Shown here: positions 16,975-25,840 of the stretch, one piece after another
How positions within the stretch are numbered: position 1 is the first letter of the stretch
Layout of the letters: each line of letters starts with the position of its first letter
The notes under the pieces: model-generated
The model's database searches: none
The model's input: only the letters and a program-made list of their open reading frames with translations
What the model was told of the DNA's origin: nothing
Position numbers and translations under genes: made by a program
NCBI GenBank assembly: GCA_910584525.1
Contig: CAJUAT010000014.1
Location: 1 to 47,588 of the forward strand
Length of the DNA: 47,588 nucleotides
Direction of reading: 5' to 3'
Source: an uncultured Muribaculaceae bacterium
GTDB taxonomy: Bacteria > Bacteroidota > Bacteroidia > Bacteroidales > Muribaculaceae

Positions 16975-17943
16975 TTATGCTTTTGACACGGGAATCGCCA
17001 GCATGGGAATATCTATGGTGAAGATACACTGATGCGCCACGGATGGGCGGAACAGACGGGTGAAAATACTTGTCTTTCTGTTGGGCGCGATGACGAGCTG
17101 TATTCTCTTTTCGGATATGAAGTCGTCAATCGACTTGTCGACCTCGGCATAGATAGAGTCGGCCACCCTTACGCTCATACCGGGCCATTTGTCGCATATT
17201 TTCTCCCTGAATTTTTTCAGTTTGTCGACAACCACCTCAGGATTGTTACGGGCCATCGGCATAAGCCAGAGCTCAATGTCGGGGGTGTCGAAGGTAGTCA
17301 TCATATTGTCGAGGCCGGCCACATCGTAAGCCTCGAGAGTGCAGAGCATCAACACCCGTTTGATCGACGGGTCGGCAGCTATAGGATAGTTGTCGGGCAC
17401 CGTGAACACGGGTACGCGGCAGGAGTCGAGCACTTCGGCCGTGACACTGCCTATGAGGTCTTCCTCCTTTTTGTCGATACCGCGTGTAGCCATCACCACG
17501 AGGCGAGGGGCATTTTCGCGACAATAATCGAGAATCACATCCTCGGGGATGCCTGGGAGAAGACTCGTGGAGAAAGGCAAGTCGGGGATATATCCGTCGG
17601 TCTGCCGTTCGCGGAGCTTGTTGCGGAACTTGTCGAGCTGGCATTCCGCTATTCTCTGAATGTCGTGAGCCTCCTCGGCTTCGAGAAGTTCGTCGTCGTC
17701 GGGAGTATACACGCCTATATATTGGTCGAAAAAGGGAGAAGAAGCCCAGACCATGGGATAAACATGTAGTATAACCGGGGAGAGGCCGAGGAGCTGAGCG
17801 AAATGGAAACCCACCTTGACGGCCGAGAGAGAGGCGTCGGAGAAATCTACGGGAATGAGCAGATTCCTGCTCATTCCCGGATTTTTTGCTTGCGTGTGCA
17901 TCACCACGTTGTCGTCGTGGTCGTTGACCTTGTTATGAGTCAT
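16975..17943 (-). CDS. Universal stress protein, tandem UspA domains
   Basis: The 322-residue protein consists of two UspA-like domains. The first (about 27-180) starts with NLLIPVDFSDASLSAVKVG and holds VVMATRGIDKKEEDLIGSVTAEVLDSCRVPVFTVP, the usual ATP-loop region. The second is more divergent (about 190-320). Such proteins bind nucleotides and are induced by stress. The gene is 17 bases downstream of a small conserved HTH-like protein and 28 bases upstream of mutS2, so the three are probably cotranscribed. The partner or target is unknown. Confidence 0.88.
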   Translation of the reverse strand: MTHNKVNDHDDNVVMHTQAKNPGMSRNLLIPVDFSDASLSAVKVGFHFAQLLGLSPVILHVYPMVWASSPFFDQYIGVYTPDDDELLEAEEAHDIQRIAECQLDKFRNKLRERQTDGYIPDLPFSTSLLPGIPEDVILDYCRENAPRLVVMATRGIDKKEEDLIGSVTAEVLDSCRVPVFTVPDNYPIAADPSIKRVLMLCTLEAYDVAGLDNMMTTFDTPDIELWLMPMARNNPEVVVDKLKKFREKICDKWPGMSVRVADSIYAEVDKSIDDFISEKRIQLVIAPNRKTSIFTRLFRPSVAHQCIFTIDIPMLAIPVSKA

Positions 17944-17960
17944 GCAGCCTTTGAACTTCT

Positions 17961-18218
17961 TTACTTGTTTTTCTGTTCCTCCAGAATCTTGACGGCCATA
18001 TCGTAGATGGTGGTGTCGTCGAGGACCACGATTCCTCCGTCAGGCCCCGGTTCTATGTGCAGACCGGCATTCTTGCCAAACTGGTAATTGACGCCTCCAA
18101 AATAATTGCGGACGGTCTGCACGGTTACGTTCAATTCATCGGCAATTCTGTGGGTGGAGCCGTCAGGCAGGCTGTCTTTGATTCTGCGCAGCTCGTTGAA
18201 TGTGATTGTCTTGCTCAT
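17961..18218 (-). CDS. Small helix-turn-helix-like DNA-binding protein
   Basis: The 85-residue protein is a small conserved type seen in Bacteroidota (recognised from general family knowledge). Residues of about 5-42 look like a helix-turn-helix: TFNELRRIKDSLPDGSTHRIADELNVTVQTVRNYFGG, with VQTVRNYF as the recognition helix. A short beta-rich segment and a C-terminal helix follow. It could autoregulate or control the universal stress gene 17 bases downstream. Neither target nor ligand can be read from sequence. Confidence 0.7.
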   Translation of the reverse strand: MSKTITFNELRRIKDSLPDGSTHRIADELNVTVQTVRNYFGGVNYQFGKNAGLHIEPGPDGGIVVLDDTTIYDMAVKILEEQKNK

Positions 18219-18267
18219 GCTCGGTGGGTATTGAGTTTGTATTATTTCTTTGAGTCGCTCATGGCGC

Positions 18268-18287
18268 GGAGCCGCTTTCGGCTCTCC
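18268..18287. other. Perfect hairpin in the leader of the small HTH gene
   Basis: GAGCCG (18269-18274) and CGGCTC (18279-18284) pair around a four-base loop, with partial extension on both sides. It lies about 135 bases past the batE stop and 50 bases before the HTH gene ATG. It could end the bat transcript or lie in the leader of the next gene. No run of T follows it on the minus strand. Confidence 0.45.
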
Positions 18288-18302
18288 GTCATTCTTGCAG
18301 TG

Positions 18303-18333
18303 CTAAATTATACATTTTTTCCTTTATAACAAA
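18303..18333 (-). promoter_or_regulatory. Possible promoter for the HTH-usp-mutS2 transcript
   Basis: On the minus strand, TTTG (18330-18333) is separated by 19 bases from TAATTTAG (18303-18310), one mismatch from the -7 consensus. It lies in the 203-base gap between batE and the HTH gene. Confidence 0.4.
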
Positions 18334-18421
18334 AAACAAAATGATAATTTCTTCATGTTTAAAAACATGTTTTTGTCATAAACATTTACACCAATACCCT
18401 ATGTCTCTGAATATCAGGGCG

Positions 18422-19240
18422 TTATATCAGCTCAAACGACCCTTCCGGAAGCCATCCCACAAAATCGTCGTTGAGCCTTACCTTGTACCAGACCTCTTTT
18501 CTGTTATCGGATCGATGTGTATCGAGCACTTTCATCACTGTACCACGGGTAAGAGTGCCACCTGTTTTCTTGGCCGATGCAGCGGGGTCGGCAAGCAGCT
18601 CGGCCTTGTACTCGGTCACGACACCCTCGTCATGGTCGTTGAAAGCGGCGGCTCCCATAAAGCCGAATATGAGGAAAATGATGCACAGTCCGAGCAACGT
18701 CCCTCCACCGAAAAAGCCTATCTTGCGCAACAGTACAGTCTTGGTGAACACATAGAGAGCGGCACACAAACAGAAAAGCACGAAGGCTATACCGGCCAGC
18801 GTTGACCACGTGTCGGCACTGACGCGGCCGGTGACGAGACGCTTCAGGTTAGTGAAAAAGGAACCCTCGTCGGGAAGTACCGACTTCTGTTTCTCCTTGA
18901 GCTCAGCCTTGTTGGCCTCGGCCACGCGCTCGGCGATATAAGCAGCGTTATGGCGGGCGTTGGAGTTGGCAGGATCGAGCCGCAACGCCCGGCGGTAACA
19001 GAGCATCGCCTCGCCGAGATTACCCGACTTGGTGTAGGCCTGCCCTTTGTTATAAAGGAGTTGCGACGAGACGCCCTGCGACTGCTCCACTTCATCGTAA
19101 AGCCTCAAGGCTTCATCGTACTTGCCGGCGCCGTAAGCTGCGGCCGCTTCATCAAGCTTGCCGCCGAAGGCACTCGTCACACACGTCATGACGGACGCCA
19201 TGACCAGCATCACCGTTATATATTTCTTTATGAGTTTCAT
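18422..19240 (-). CDS. batE: BatE: TPR and SH3-like aerotolerance protein
   Basis: The 272-residue protein has a signal peptide (about 1-26) and TPR repeats (about 30-110: AAAYGAGKYDEALRLYDEVEQ, LLYNKGQAYTKSGNLGEAM). Two membrane helices follow (about 150-200), then a C-terminal SH3b-like domain ending VGWLPEGSFELI. This matches BatE, the last product of the Bacteroides aerotolerance operon. Bat proteins form an envelope complex linked to oxygen tolerance, though their biochemical activity is unsettled. It begins 8 bases after the batD stop. Confidence 0.88.
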   Translation of the reverse strand: MKLIKKYITVMLVMASVMTCVTSAFGGKLDEAAAAYGAGKYDEALRLYDEVEQSQGVSSQLLYNKGQAYTKSGNLGEAMLCYRRALRLDPANSNARHNAAYIAERVAEANKAELKEKQKSVLPDEGSFFTNLKRLVTGRVSADTWSTLAGIAFVLFCLCAALYVFTKTVLLRKIGFFGGGTLLGLCIIFLIFGFMGAAAFNDHDEGVVTEYKAELLADPAASAKKTGGTLTRGTVMKVLDTHRSDNRKEVWYKVRLNDDFVGWLPEGSFELI

Positions 19241-19248
19241 TTGCGGAG

Positions 19249-21060
19249 TCAGTTTTTAAAAGATTTTTCCAACTCGTTAATAGAAGCGATTGCCTCCTTG
19301 TAGTCGGTGCCCATATCCCGGGAGGCACCTGCAGAGGAATATTTGGCGAACTCAGCCTCGTCGATAAGCCGTATGAGCCTGTCGGTGACCTGCTGCGGAA
19401 TGTCGCGAGCGTCGAGCTTCTGGCGTATGTTGTCTCTCATAAGCTCCGAGGTAGGCATTTTGAGTTTGTCGCCGAGGTATCCCCACAGAGCTTTGAGGAG
19501 TTCGTCGTAGAAGAGTTCCCTGTCGTGCTTCTTCATAGCGGCGGCAGCCCTTCTGAGACGGCGTCGGGCCAGCTTGTCGGCACGTCGGCTGTTGAAGGCC
19601 GCCATGTCGGCATGCTGTCGCTGATATATGTAATATCCGGCCAGCGAGCATACCAGCGCCGCTCCCGGCAATATGAACCATAGCCAGTAGATCCCTTTAC
19701 GAATGTCGGGGACATGGGTTTTCTTCAGTGCCGACACCTTGACCTGCTCGAGTTCCGGCTCAAAGGTCATCCGCTTCTTGGTCTGGGATTTCGCCGAGCC
19801 CTCTCCCTTTCCCACTGTCACTGTGTAGCCCTTGGCCGTGCTCGTCTCGTAGCGTCCGCTTTCAGGATTAAAATAGGTGAGCGTGACATCCGGAATCTTG
19901 AACGTACCCTCCTCGGTGGGCATGAAGGAATAGTCGAAGGTCACTTTGCCCGACACGTTGGAGCTGCCCACATTGACATCCTGCGTCACCGAAGGCGTAT
20001 ATATCTCCAGCTGCGGAGGATATAGCGATGCCAGGTCGGGAAGCTGCACATACTTGAGGTTGCCGGTACCGGTCACGGTATATACTATCGAGTTTGTCTG
20101 GTTGGTCTTGAACTCCTTTCCTCTGAGCTGCGAGGATATAGCGAATCTGCCCACACCTCCGCAGAAATCGGCGGGCTTGGGTTGCGGCAGCGGCTTTACG
20201 TTGATCACCAGATCGTTGGGGGTGACGTTAAGCTGAAGAGGATCGGAATAAGTGAGATTTCCGAAGAAGGGGTCATGGTAATATTCACGCCGGTCCACGG
20301 ATATGGTGTAGGTGTTGCCCTGCACCTTGAGGTTGCCGGTCATCTGCGGGAATATTATGTAGCGTGCAATCACGGCCGTGGCATATGAACGGCTCTGATA
20401 GTTCTCGATGGTCAGTGACTGAGAAATGTCCTTTGACTCCTCGACAACGAATCCGTCGAATTTGGGAGCTGAGGTTGCGCCGATGAATTTCACGGCGTCG
20501 TAGCTTGTATACAACTTTACGGTATATACGAGGGCCTCCTGCTCGAAAGCGGAAGTTTTGGTGACATTGGCGCGTAGGAAAAGGTTCTGGTCGCCACGGC
20601 CTATGTATTTAGGTTTGCCGTCGCTGTCGTCGGCATTTGGGGATGCCGGCGCAGCGGCTCCCTGTCGCGGAGAAGCCGAGGTCTTGCCGATGGAGTAATG
20701 GGCCACATTGCTTTTGACACCAGCCACGGTTACGGGTCCGAACGAATAGCTGCCCTCCTGTTTGGCACGGCATGTCGCCGTCCATATATATTCGGAGCGG
20801 CGGGTGGCCACGCCATTCACCACCGTCATGCTTGTGGAGCTGGAAGTTCTGTCGAAATAGGCTACGTTGGCACCGGGCACCTGCCCCGGCTTCGCCGGAC
20901 TCCCTTCAAGATTGCTTACCGTAATCTCGATATAGAACAGGTCGCCGACTTCGATGTTACGCTTGCCGTTGGGCGGCACCACCGACACATGGACGCTACC
21001 TCCCCATGCAGTAAGCAGACTCCCCAATATTATTAGCAACGATATAGTCAGTGTTCTCAT
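19249..21060 (-). CDS. batD: BatD aerotolerance protein
   Basis: The 603-residue protein has a signal peptide (about 1-20), a large periplasmic region of Ig-like beta domains (about 22-430), one membrane helix (about 450-475) and a cytosolic helical tail (about 480-603). The NVEVGDLFYIEITVSN-type opening and the YYHDPFFGNLTYSDPL segment are typical of BatD ('oxygen tolerance' family). A low-complexity Ser/Ala/Pro stretch lies near residue 130-150. It sits 29 bases after a shorter BatD-like gene, with which it shares several motifs. Confidence 0.92.
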   Translation of the reverse strand: MRTLTISLLIILGSLLTAWGGSVHVSVVPPNGKRNIEVGDLFYIEITVSNLEGSPAKPGQVPGANVAYFDRTSSSTSMTVVNGVATRRSEYIWTATCRAKQEGSYSFGPVTVAGVKSNVAHYSIGKTSASPRQGAAAPASPNADDSDGKPKYIGRGDQNLFLRANVTKTSAFEQEALVYTVKLYTSYDAVKFIGATSAPKFDGFVVEESKDISQSLTIENYQSRSYATAVIARYIIFPQMTGNLKVQGNTYTISVDRREYYHDPFFGNLTYSDPLQLNVTPNDLVINVKPLPQPKPADFCGGVGRFAISSQLRGKEFKTNQTNSIVYTVTGTGNLKYVQLPDLASLYPPQLEIYTPSVTQDVNVGSSNVSGKVTFDYSFMPTEEGTFKIPDVTLTYFNPESGRYETSTAKGYTVTVGKGEGSAKSQTKKRMTFEPELEQVKVSALKKTHVPDIRKGIYWLWFILPGAALVCSLAGYYIYQRQHADMAAFNSRRADKLARRRLRRAAAAMKKHDRELFYDELLKALWGYLGDKLKMPTSELMRDNIRQKLDARDIPQQVTDRLIRLIDEAEFAKYSSAGASRDMGTDYKEAIASINELEKSFKN

Positions 21061-21089
21061 TTTTTCTTCTGTTGTGGGCTTCTCACAGG

Positions 21090-22004
21090 TCAGATTTCAT
21101 GGACCTTGCTCTTGCCGGCTATCGATTTCACTTTCACCTTGACCTTCTCCGACTCCACTTTCTGGTATTTACCCGTTTCCGGATTGAAGAACATGAACCT
21201 TACCGGTCCTATGAAAGCGTTTTCGCGTGATGTGGGTATGAATGTACATTCGAGTTTGACCTCGCTGACGAGGCACCCTTTGTCGATGTACTGGTTACGG
21301 TTTTCGGAGAACGACTTCAGGCGCGTACCTTCGGTGAACGCCTCGTTATATTCGGGGAGCACGTTCTCGCCCATATATCCGGGGCCTCTGACAGTGATTA
21401 TGGCTATTGCGTCTTCGTTGAGATAGATATCGCCCGGGGGAACGGAGACATCCACCGAGAAAGCGCCTACAGAACCCGAGAACATGTCGCCTCCCTTTAT
21501 GTCGGGGAGGGGTTGCACCTCTATCGTCAAGGGATCCACCGGCACTTCAATCCTTTCGGAGCGCACTGACTGCACGCGACCCCAGAAGGGGTCGTCATAG
21601 ATAGTGGGCACGGACACATCCACCATGTATCTGCCGTTGCGGAGGATATGCTTGCCGGCGTCGGCCATGGTCACGGCATATGAATCCACAGGATAAACAT
21701 ACCAACGGCGACCATCCTTCTCTACCACAGAGGCTCTTTCGGCAATGTCGGCCTTCTGCTTTGTGGCAAACGAGCCACGGCTCAATTCGGGAGCCTTGCT
21801 TTCGGCAGCCCCCGTGACTTCCATTTCGGGAGTCCACAGATAGAGGGTGAGCACCGCCGGCTCCTGCTGGTAGACTTTCAGACGGTCCACATTCCAGGCG
21901 AGCTTGAAATCCCGTTTGTCGTATTTCGCGCTCTCTTGCCCGAAAGAGGGACATGCCGCCAACATCAGCACCACCGACATCAATATTATATGGATTCTCT
22001 TCAT
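21090..22004 (-). CDS. Short BatD-like paralogue, putative lipoprotein
   Basis: I start this at the ATG at 22004 (MKRIHIIL), 13 bases past the batC stop, giving 304 residues. An upstream in-frame start would overlap batC and lacks a signal. The signal ends in LAAC, a possible lipobox, although ordinary signal-peptidase cleavage after FGQ is also possible. The body resembles the middle and end of BatD's periplasmic part: YDDPFWGRVQSVRSERIEV, VQPLP, a later FIP..SRENAFIGPV, and FFNPETGKYQKVESEKV, each with a counterpart in BatD. It lacks BatD's membrane helix and cytosolic tail. It is probably a duplicated, secreted BatD module. Confidence 0.75.
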   Translation of the reverse strand: MKRIHIILMSVVLMLAACPSFGQESAKYDKRDFKLAWNVDRLKVYQQEPAVLTLYLWTPEMEVTGAAESKAPELSRGSFATKQKADIAERASVVEKDGRRWYVYPVDSYAVTMADAGKHILRNGRYMVDVSVPTIYDDPFWGRVQSVRSERIEVPVDPLTIEVQPLPDIKGGDMFSGSVGAFSVDVSVPPGDIYLNEDAIAIITVRGPGYMGENVLPEYNEAFTEGTRLKSFSENRNQYIDKGCLVSEVKLECTFIPTSRENAFIGPVRFMFFNPETGKYQKVESEKVKVKVKSIAGKSKVHEI

Positions 22005-22017
22005 GATTCGTCTGATA

Positions 22018-22770
22018 TTACCAACGTTTCTGGGCGGCACCGGTCTGACCGGCGCGCTCACCTCGGGAAGCCCTGTTGACACGGGCGCGTGTCTGGTTCT
22101 CCTTATTCTCCACGGCCTGAAGAATCCGCTCGGCGGTCTGCTGATTTATCTGCTGCTCCTTGGGTTGCTGCGGCTGCTGCTCCTTGTTGCGGTCCTGAGG
22201 CTGTGGCTGGTTCTGCTTATCCTTCTCCTTGTCCTGATCCTTCTTGTCCTGGTCCTGATTCTGATTCTTGTTTTTATCCTTGTTCTGGTTCTGGAGCTGT
22301 TTCTGGGCTATTCGAAGGTTATGGCGGGCATTATTGTCGTCGGGGTCGATACGCAGCGCCTGCTTGTAATGCTGCACTGCACCGGCATAATCCTTAGTGT
22401 TGAAAGCCATGTTACCGAGGTTATAATTGGCTTTCGCGGCGATTCCCGGCTTATCCTTGGCCCGCTGTGCCACTGATTCGAAGCTTTTAGCGGCGGCCTG
22501 GAGCTTAGCCTTTGCTGCCGGCGTGGTATCGGACGGATTAGTAACCTGACGCATCGTGGCAAGACCCAGATTGTACTGCGCCGAGGCCGAGTTGGGATTC
22601 TCCTTAAGAGCCTCGCTGTAGGCGCTCGCCGCCTCCACGAACTTCCGCTCGGTATAAAGCTTGTTGCCTTTGGATACAAGCTGCCGTTCCTTGCGGGTAG
22701 ACGCCTGCATGTCGGCGACACATATCACCGCCAACAACAACGCCATGATTGTAATTATGATTCTTTTCAT
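22018..22770 (-). CDS. batC: BatC: TPR protein with Gln/Asn/Lys-rich tail
   Basis: I take the ATG at 22770 (MKRIIITIMALL) because it overlaps the batB stop as ATGA and starts a signal peptide. This gives 250 residues. TPR repeats follow (SKGNKLYTERKFVEAASAYSEAL near the start, and AKANYNLGNMAFNTKDYAGAVQHYKQAL), then a strongly low-complexity Gln/Asn/Lys/Asp-rich stretch (about 150-215) and a short basic end. This is the normal BatC plan, in which TPRs hold the Bat complex together. The repeat-looking DNA here is explained by the tail. Confidence 0.88.
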   Translation of the reverse strand: MKRIIITIMALLLAVICVADMQASTRKERQLVSKGNKLYTERKFVEAASAYSEALKENPNSASAQYNLGLATMRQVTNPSDTTPAAKAKLQAAAKSFESVAQRAKDKPGIAAKANYNLGNMAFNTKDYAGAVQHYKQALRIDPDDNNARHNLRIAQKQLQNQNKDKNKNQNQDQDKKDQDKEKDKQNQPQPQDRNKEQQPQQPKEQQINQQTAERILQAVENKENQTRARVNRASRGERAGQTGAAQKRW

Positions 22771-23825
22771 GATTCTGTCTGCGTCTTGTCTTCTTTGCGG
22801 AAGAAGGAAATTTTGGATAGCCAGCCGATTTTTCTGTCGAGCAGGAATATGTCGGCACACATCAGAGCCAGGGCAATGGCGGCAAAGATGTAGAAGAGCT
22901 CGTCGTGCTGCGAATAGGTGCTGCCCTCGAGAGCAGCCTTCTTGAGGGTGTCGAGCTGACGGTCGAGTTCGCCGAGAGCATCCTTGTTGCCGGCGTTGAC
23001 ATAGATACCTTTGGCGGCCTTGGCGATTTCGGCGGCAAGGTCTTCGTTGAGGGCAGTCCTTACAGGTTGTCCGGTCTCATAATCCATCATTACGCCGTCA
23101 CCCTCGGGGATTGTCACGGCAGTGGGCGAACCGACACCCACCACATCCACCTGGATCCCTTTACGGGCGGCAGCCGAGGCAGCCTGCATCACCTCCTCCT
23201 TGTTTTCCAGCTCCTCGGCGTCGGTAAGCAATATCAGTGCCTTGCCGGCCTCCTTGTTGTCGGAGAAGGAATTCACGGCAAGATTTATAGCCGACGTGAT
23301 GTTGGTGCCCTGGTCCTTGATCTGACTCGGGTCGATGGAGTTGAGAAACATCTTGGCCGACACATAGTCGTTTGTGACGGGAATCAGCGTATATGCATTG
23401 TTGGCATATATGATAAGCCCCACACGGTCGTTGTCGAGCCTGTTGATCAGTTTTTCGAGAGTGAACTTTGCGGTACGCATACGCGATGAGCCGTTAGGGT
23501 CGGCGGTAGCGGAAGCAAGCATTGAATTGGAGGCGTCCACGGCGATGACCACCTCTATACCCTCTTTGGTGGTCTTCTGGTTCTTGACCCCACCCCAGGG
23601 ACGCGCGCATGCCAGGATGAGCAGCGACAGAGCCACCATCTGGACGCATATCTTCAACGGCGGCTTATAGGGCGACATCCCCGGCATCAGCGGCAACAGC
23701 GACGTGAGACGGCCAAACTTCCGCAGATTCCGCTTGTGAGCATAACGCGACCATGCGTAAAGCCCTACGTACAGCGGTACCAGCAGTAATAAATATAATA
23801 TTTCAGGATATGCAAAGCTAAACAT
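22767..23825 (-). CDS. batB: BatB: von Willebrand factor A domain protein
   Basis: The 352-residue protein has two N-terminal membrane helices (about 5-25 and 55-75), a VWA domain (about 88-290) and a C-terminal helix (about 305-330). The metal-site motif is DASNSM, with the later T and D in the usual places (ALILLTDAEE). BatB pairs with BatA in the inner membrane, with the VWA domains facing the periplasm. The batA stop is 55 bases upstream, the longest gap in the operon, with no promoter visible in it. The stop overlaps batC by four bases. Confidence 0.92.
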   Translation of the reverse strand: MFSFAYPEILYLLLLVPLYVGLYAWSRYAHKRNLRKFGRLTSLLPLMPGMSPYKPPLKICVQMVALSLLILACARPWGGVKNQKTTKEGIEVVIAVDASNSMLASATADPNGSSRMRTAKFTLEKLINRLDNDRVGLIIYANNAYTLIPVTNDYVSAKMFLNSIDPSQIKDQGTNITSAINLAVNSFSDNKEAGKALILLTDAEELENKEEVMQAASAAARKGIQVDVVGVGSPTAVTIPEGDGVMMDYETGQPVRTALNEDLAAEIAKAAKGIYVNAGNKDALGELDRQLDTLKKAALEGSTYSQHDELFYIFAAIALALMCADIFLLDRKIGWLSKISFFRKEDKTQTES

Positions 23826-23880
23826 AATTATTCCTTTATCAGTCGCTTGGAGCGCACTTAATACAACGGAGTCGCAGACA

Positions 23881-24852
23881 TCACGGGATTCTTCTTAGCA
23901 CCGTATATCTCAGCAGCAGGAAGAGGCTATATGCGCAAAGGCTCAGCAGGAGCCAGGGCATGAAATTCTCTTCAGTCTGAGTATATGTGTTGACATTGAG
24001 GCGCGTCTTTTCGAGTTCGTCGATTTCGGCAAACACATCGCGGAGCATTCTGGAATCGGTAGCCCGGAAATATTTGCCGTCGGTGATTTTGGCGATATTC
24101 TTGAGAGCGGCCTCGTCAATCTTGGTCTCCATGGTTGTGGTGGAGAAACCGTAAGGGTCGGTGATCTGTATGGAACCGTTGGTACCCACACCTATGGTAT
24201 AAATCTTGATACCTTTCTGGCGAGCAATCTGGGCGGCAGTAGCTGGGGCTACGTCACCGGCATTGTTAGTTCCGTCGGTGAGGAGAATGATGCTCTTCGA
24301 CTTTGCCTGTCCGGAAGCGGCTCTGTTGAGGGCGCTTGCGAGGCCGTCGCCGATGGCGGTGCCGTCGTTAAGGGCGCCGGTGCGCACATTCTGCAGGGCA
24401 TTCACAAGAGCAGCCTTGTCGTTGGTGAGAGGCATCAGCGACAGACTCTCGCCGGAGAACACCACAAGACCTATATTGTCGTTCTTGCGACCGTTGACGA
24501 ATTTCTGGGCCACATCCTTGGCGGCGTCGAAGCGGGTAGGCTGCAGGTCGTTGGCAAGCATGGAGCTTGAGATGTCGAGAGCGAGCACGATGTCGGTACC
24601 CTCCACATTTGAGGAGCTCATGCTGTCGTGGGTCTGCGGACGGGCGAGTGCCACGATGATGCCGGCTATAGCCACGAGCTGCAGACCGAAGCTCACATGC
24701 ATCAGCAGCACCTTACCCTTGGCCGTGATTCCCTTGAATGGCGACAGCGTGGAGACTCCCAATGAGGCATCTCCGCCACGCCATTTCCATATATACCATG
24801 CTGTAAGCGGCAACAACAGCAGCAACAGCAGTAACATTCCCGGATAGAGCAT
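23881..24852 (-). CDS. batA: BatA: von Willebrand factor A domain protein
   Basis: About 323 residues. I prefer the ATG at 24852, which shares one base with the upstream stop (TGATG), over the GTG one codon earlier. The layout is a Leu-rich N-terminal helix, a second helix near 50-70, a VWA domain (about 88-285) with metal-site DISSSM and LLTDGTNN, and a C-terminal helix near 300-318. It is the partner of BatB. The run of CAG/AAC codons near the start on the plus strand is only the poly-leucine helix. Confidence 0.92.
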   Translation of the reverse strand: MLYPGMLLLLLLLLPLTAWYIWKWRGGDASLGVSTLSPFKGITAKGKVLLMHVSFGLQLVAIAGIIVALARPQTHDSMSSSNVEGTDIVLALDISSSMLANDLQPTRFDAAKDVAQKFVNGRKNDNIGLVVFSGESLSLMPLTNDKAALVNALQNVRTGALNDGTAIGDGLASALNRAASGQAKSKSIILLTDGTNNAGDVAPATAAQIARQKGIKIYTIGVGTNGSIQITDPYGFSTTTMETKIDEAALKNIAKITDGKYFRATDSRMLRDVFAEIDELEKTRLNVNTYTQTEENFMPWLLLSLCAYSLFLLLRYTVLRRIP

Positions 24853-25832
24853 CACTCCTCCCCTCCTTTCTTTTCAGGTTCTGCCTGAGGCACCGGCTTG
24901 GTCTCCTCCACGAACCTCACGGCATTGTCGTAGCTGGCGATGTTGTCGTCGGGCAACGGACGGACCTTGGCAAATTTCACAAAGTCGGCCATATCGAGTA
25001 TCTTGCGGAAATAAACTCGCTTGTCCTTGGTCTCATTGTTCTTCGACAGGCTGTGGAGTATCTGGCGTGAAGTCATCTCCATGGCGTTGATGCCGAAACG
25101 GCGGTAGAGGTATTTTCTCAGAATCTCTGTAAGCTCGGTGAAATACTCCTTTTCCTGCCCCTGTTCCCAGAGTTTGCGAGCCTTGAGGTCGCGCAGCGAA
25201 GCCATAGCCTCCTCATAAGGGGTAGGCAGCGGTTTCTGGGGCAGAATGCTCCCCTTTTTCCTGTATCTCAGTGCCATCCATACGCCGACGGCAACCACCA
25301 ACAGTGCGAGCAGGAGCACCCACCACCAGTCGACCATCCACTGAGGAACAAAGTCGAAGAACGAGGGGTCTTCCGGGTCGGACGTGCCGGCATAATCCTT
25401 GATAGGGTCATTGGCAGTCACATTCACGGGCACCACCTTGAGAGCCACGCGATTGGAGTAAAGCGTATCCTTGCCGCTAATGTAGGCGAAAGGCGGGAGC
25501 ACATAGGCTCCGGAGTCGAAGGCCTGCACATGCACATAATAGCGCATGCGTCGGGAAGAGCCGGCGTTCACGGTGTCGATTTTTGACGGCATCCTCAGCT
25601 CCACGCTGTCGCCGCATACGCCGGCATATCCTTTTTCCGTAAGGCTCTTGAACAGCTCGAAATGCCCTTTGCTGTCAGCGGGTTCCTCCACATCGAGCTG
25701 CAGTGTAGTGGTTTTGCCCATGAGGAGCACGGTGCTGTCGAGGCGGGCCTTCACCACCGCCGCCCCCTGCATGTGCAGCGACGTCAGCAGCAACGCCAGC
25801 AGTATTGTAAGATAATTTGCTATTCTCTTCAT
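24852..25832 (-). CDS. Bat-operon membrane protein with periplasmic beta domain
   Basis: I start at the ATG at 25832 (MKRIANYL), 8 bases after the DUF58 stop. The longer frame has a Pro/Arg-rich, unlikely N-terminus overlapping DUF58. The 326-residue protein has a signal peptide (about 1-24), a beta-rich periplasmic domain (about 25-170), one membrane helix (about 185-205) and a cytosolic helical tail with the block ILRKYLYRRFGINAMEMTS (a BatD-tail-like fold). A protein of this shape sits between DUF58 and batA in many Bacteroidales bat operons. Its role is unknown, but it probably belongs to the same complex. Confidence 0.75.
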   Translation of the reverse strand: MKRIANYLTILLALLLTSLHMQGAAVVKARLDSTVLLMGKTTTLQLDVEEPADSKGHFELFKSLTEKGYAGVCGDSVELRMPSKIDTVNAGSSRRMRYYVHVQAFDSGAYVLPPFAYISGKDTLYSNRVALKVVPVNVTANDPIKDYAGTSDPEDPSFFDFVPQWMVDWWWVLLLALLVVAVGVWMALRYRKKGSILPQKPLPTPYEEAMASLRDLKARKLWEQGQEKEYFTELTEILRKYLYRRFGINAMEMTSRQILHSLSKNNETKDKRVYFRKILDMADFVKFAKVRPLPDDNIASYDNAVRFVEETKPVPQAEPEKKGGEE

Positions 25833-25840
25833 AACATCAG

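Noticed and set aside
22004..22082. Upstream extension of the BatD-like gene
   Set aside because: The extra residues overlap batC, are not signal-like, and the ATG at 22004 starts a signal peptide.
22140..22300. Repeat-like DNA resembling a tandem array
   Set aside because: It encodes the Gln/Asn/Lys-rich tail of BatC and has no regular spacing; it is not a CRISPR array.
24800..24840. CAG/AAC trinucleotide run
   Set aside because: It encodes the poly-leucine membrane helix at the start of BatA.
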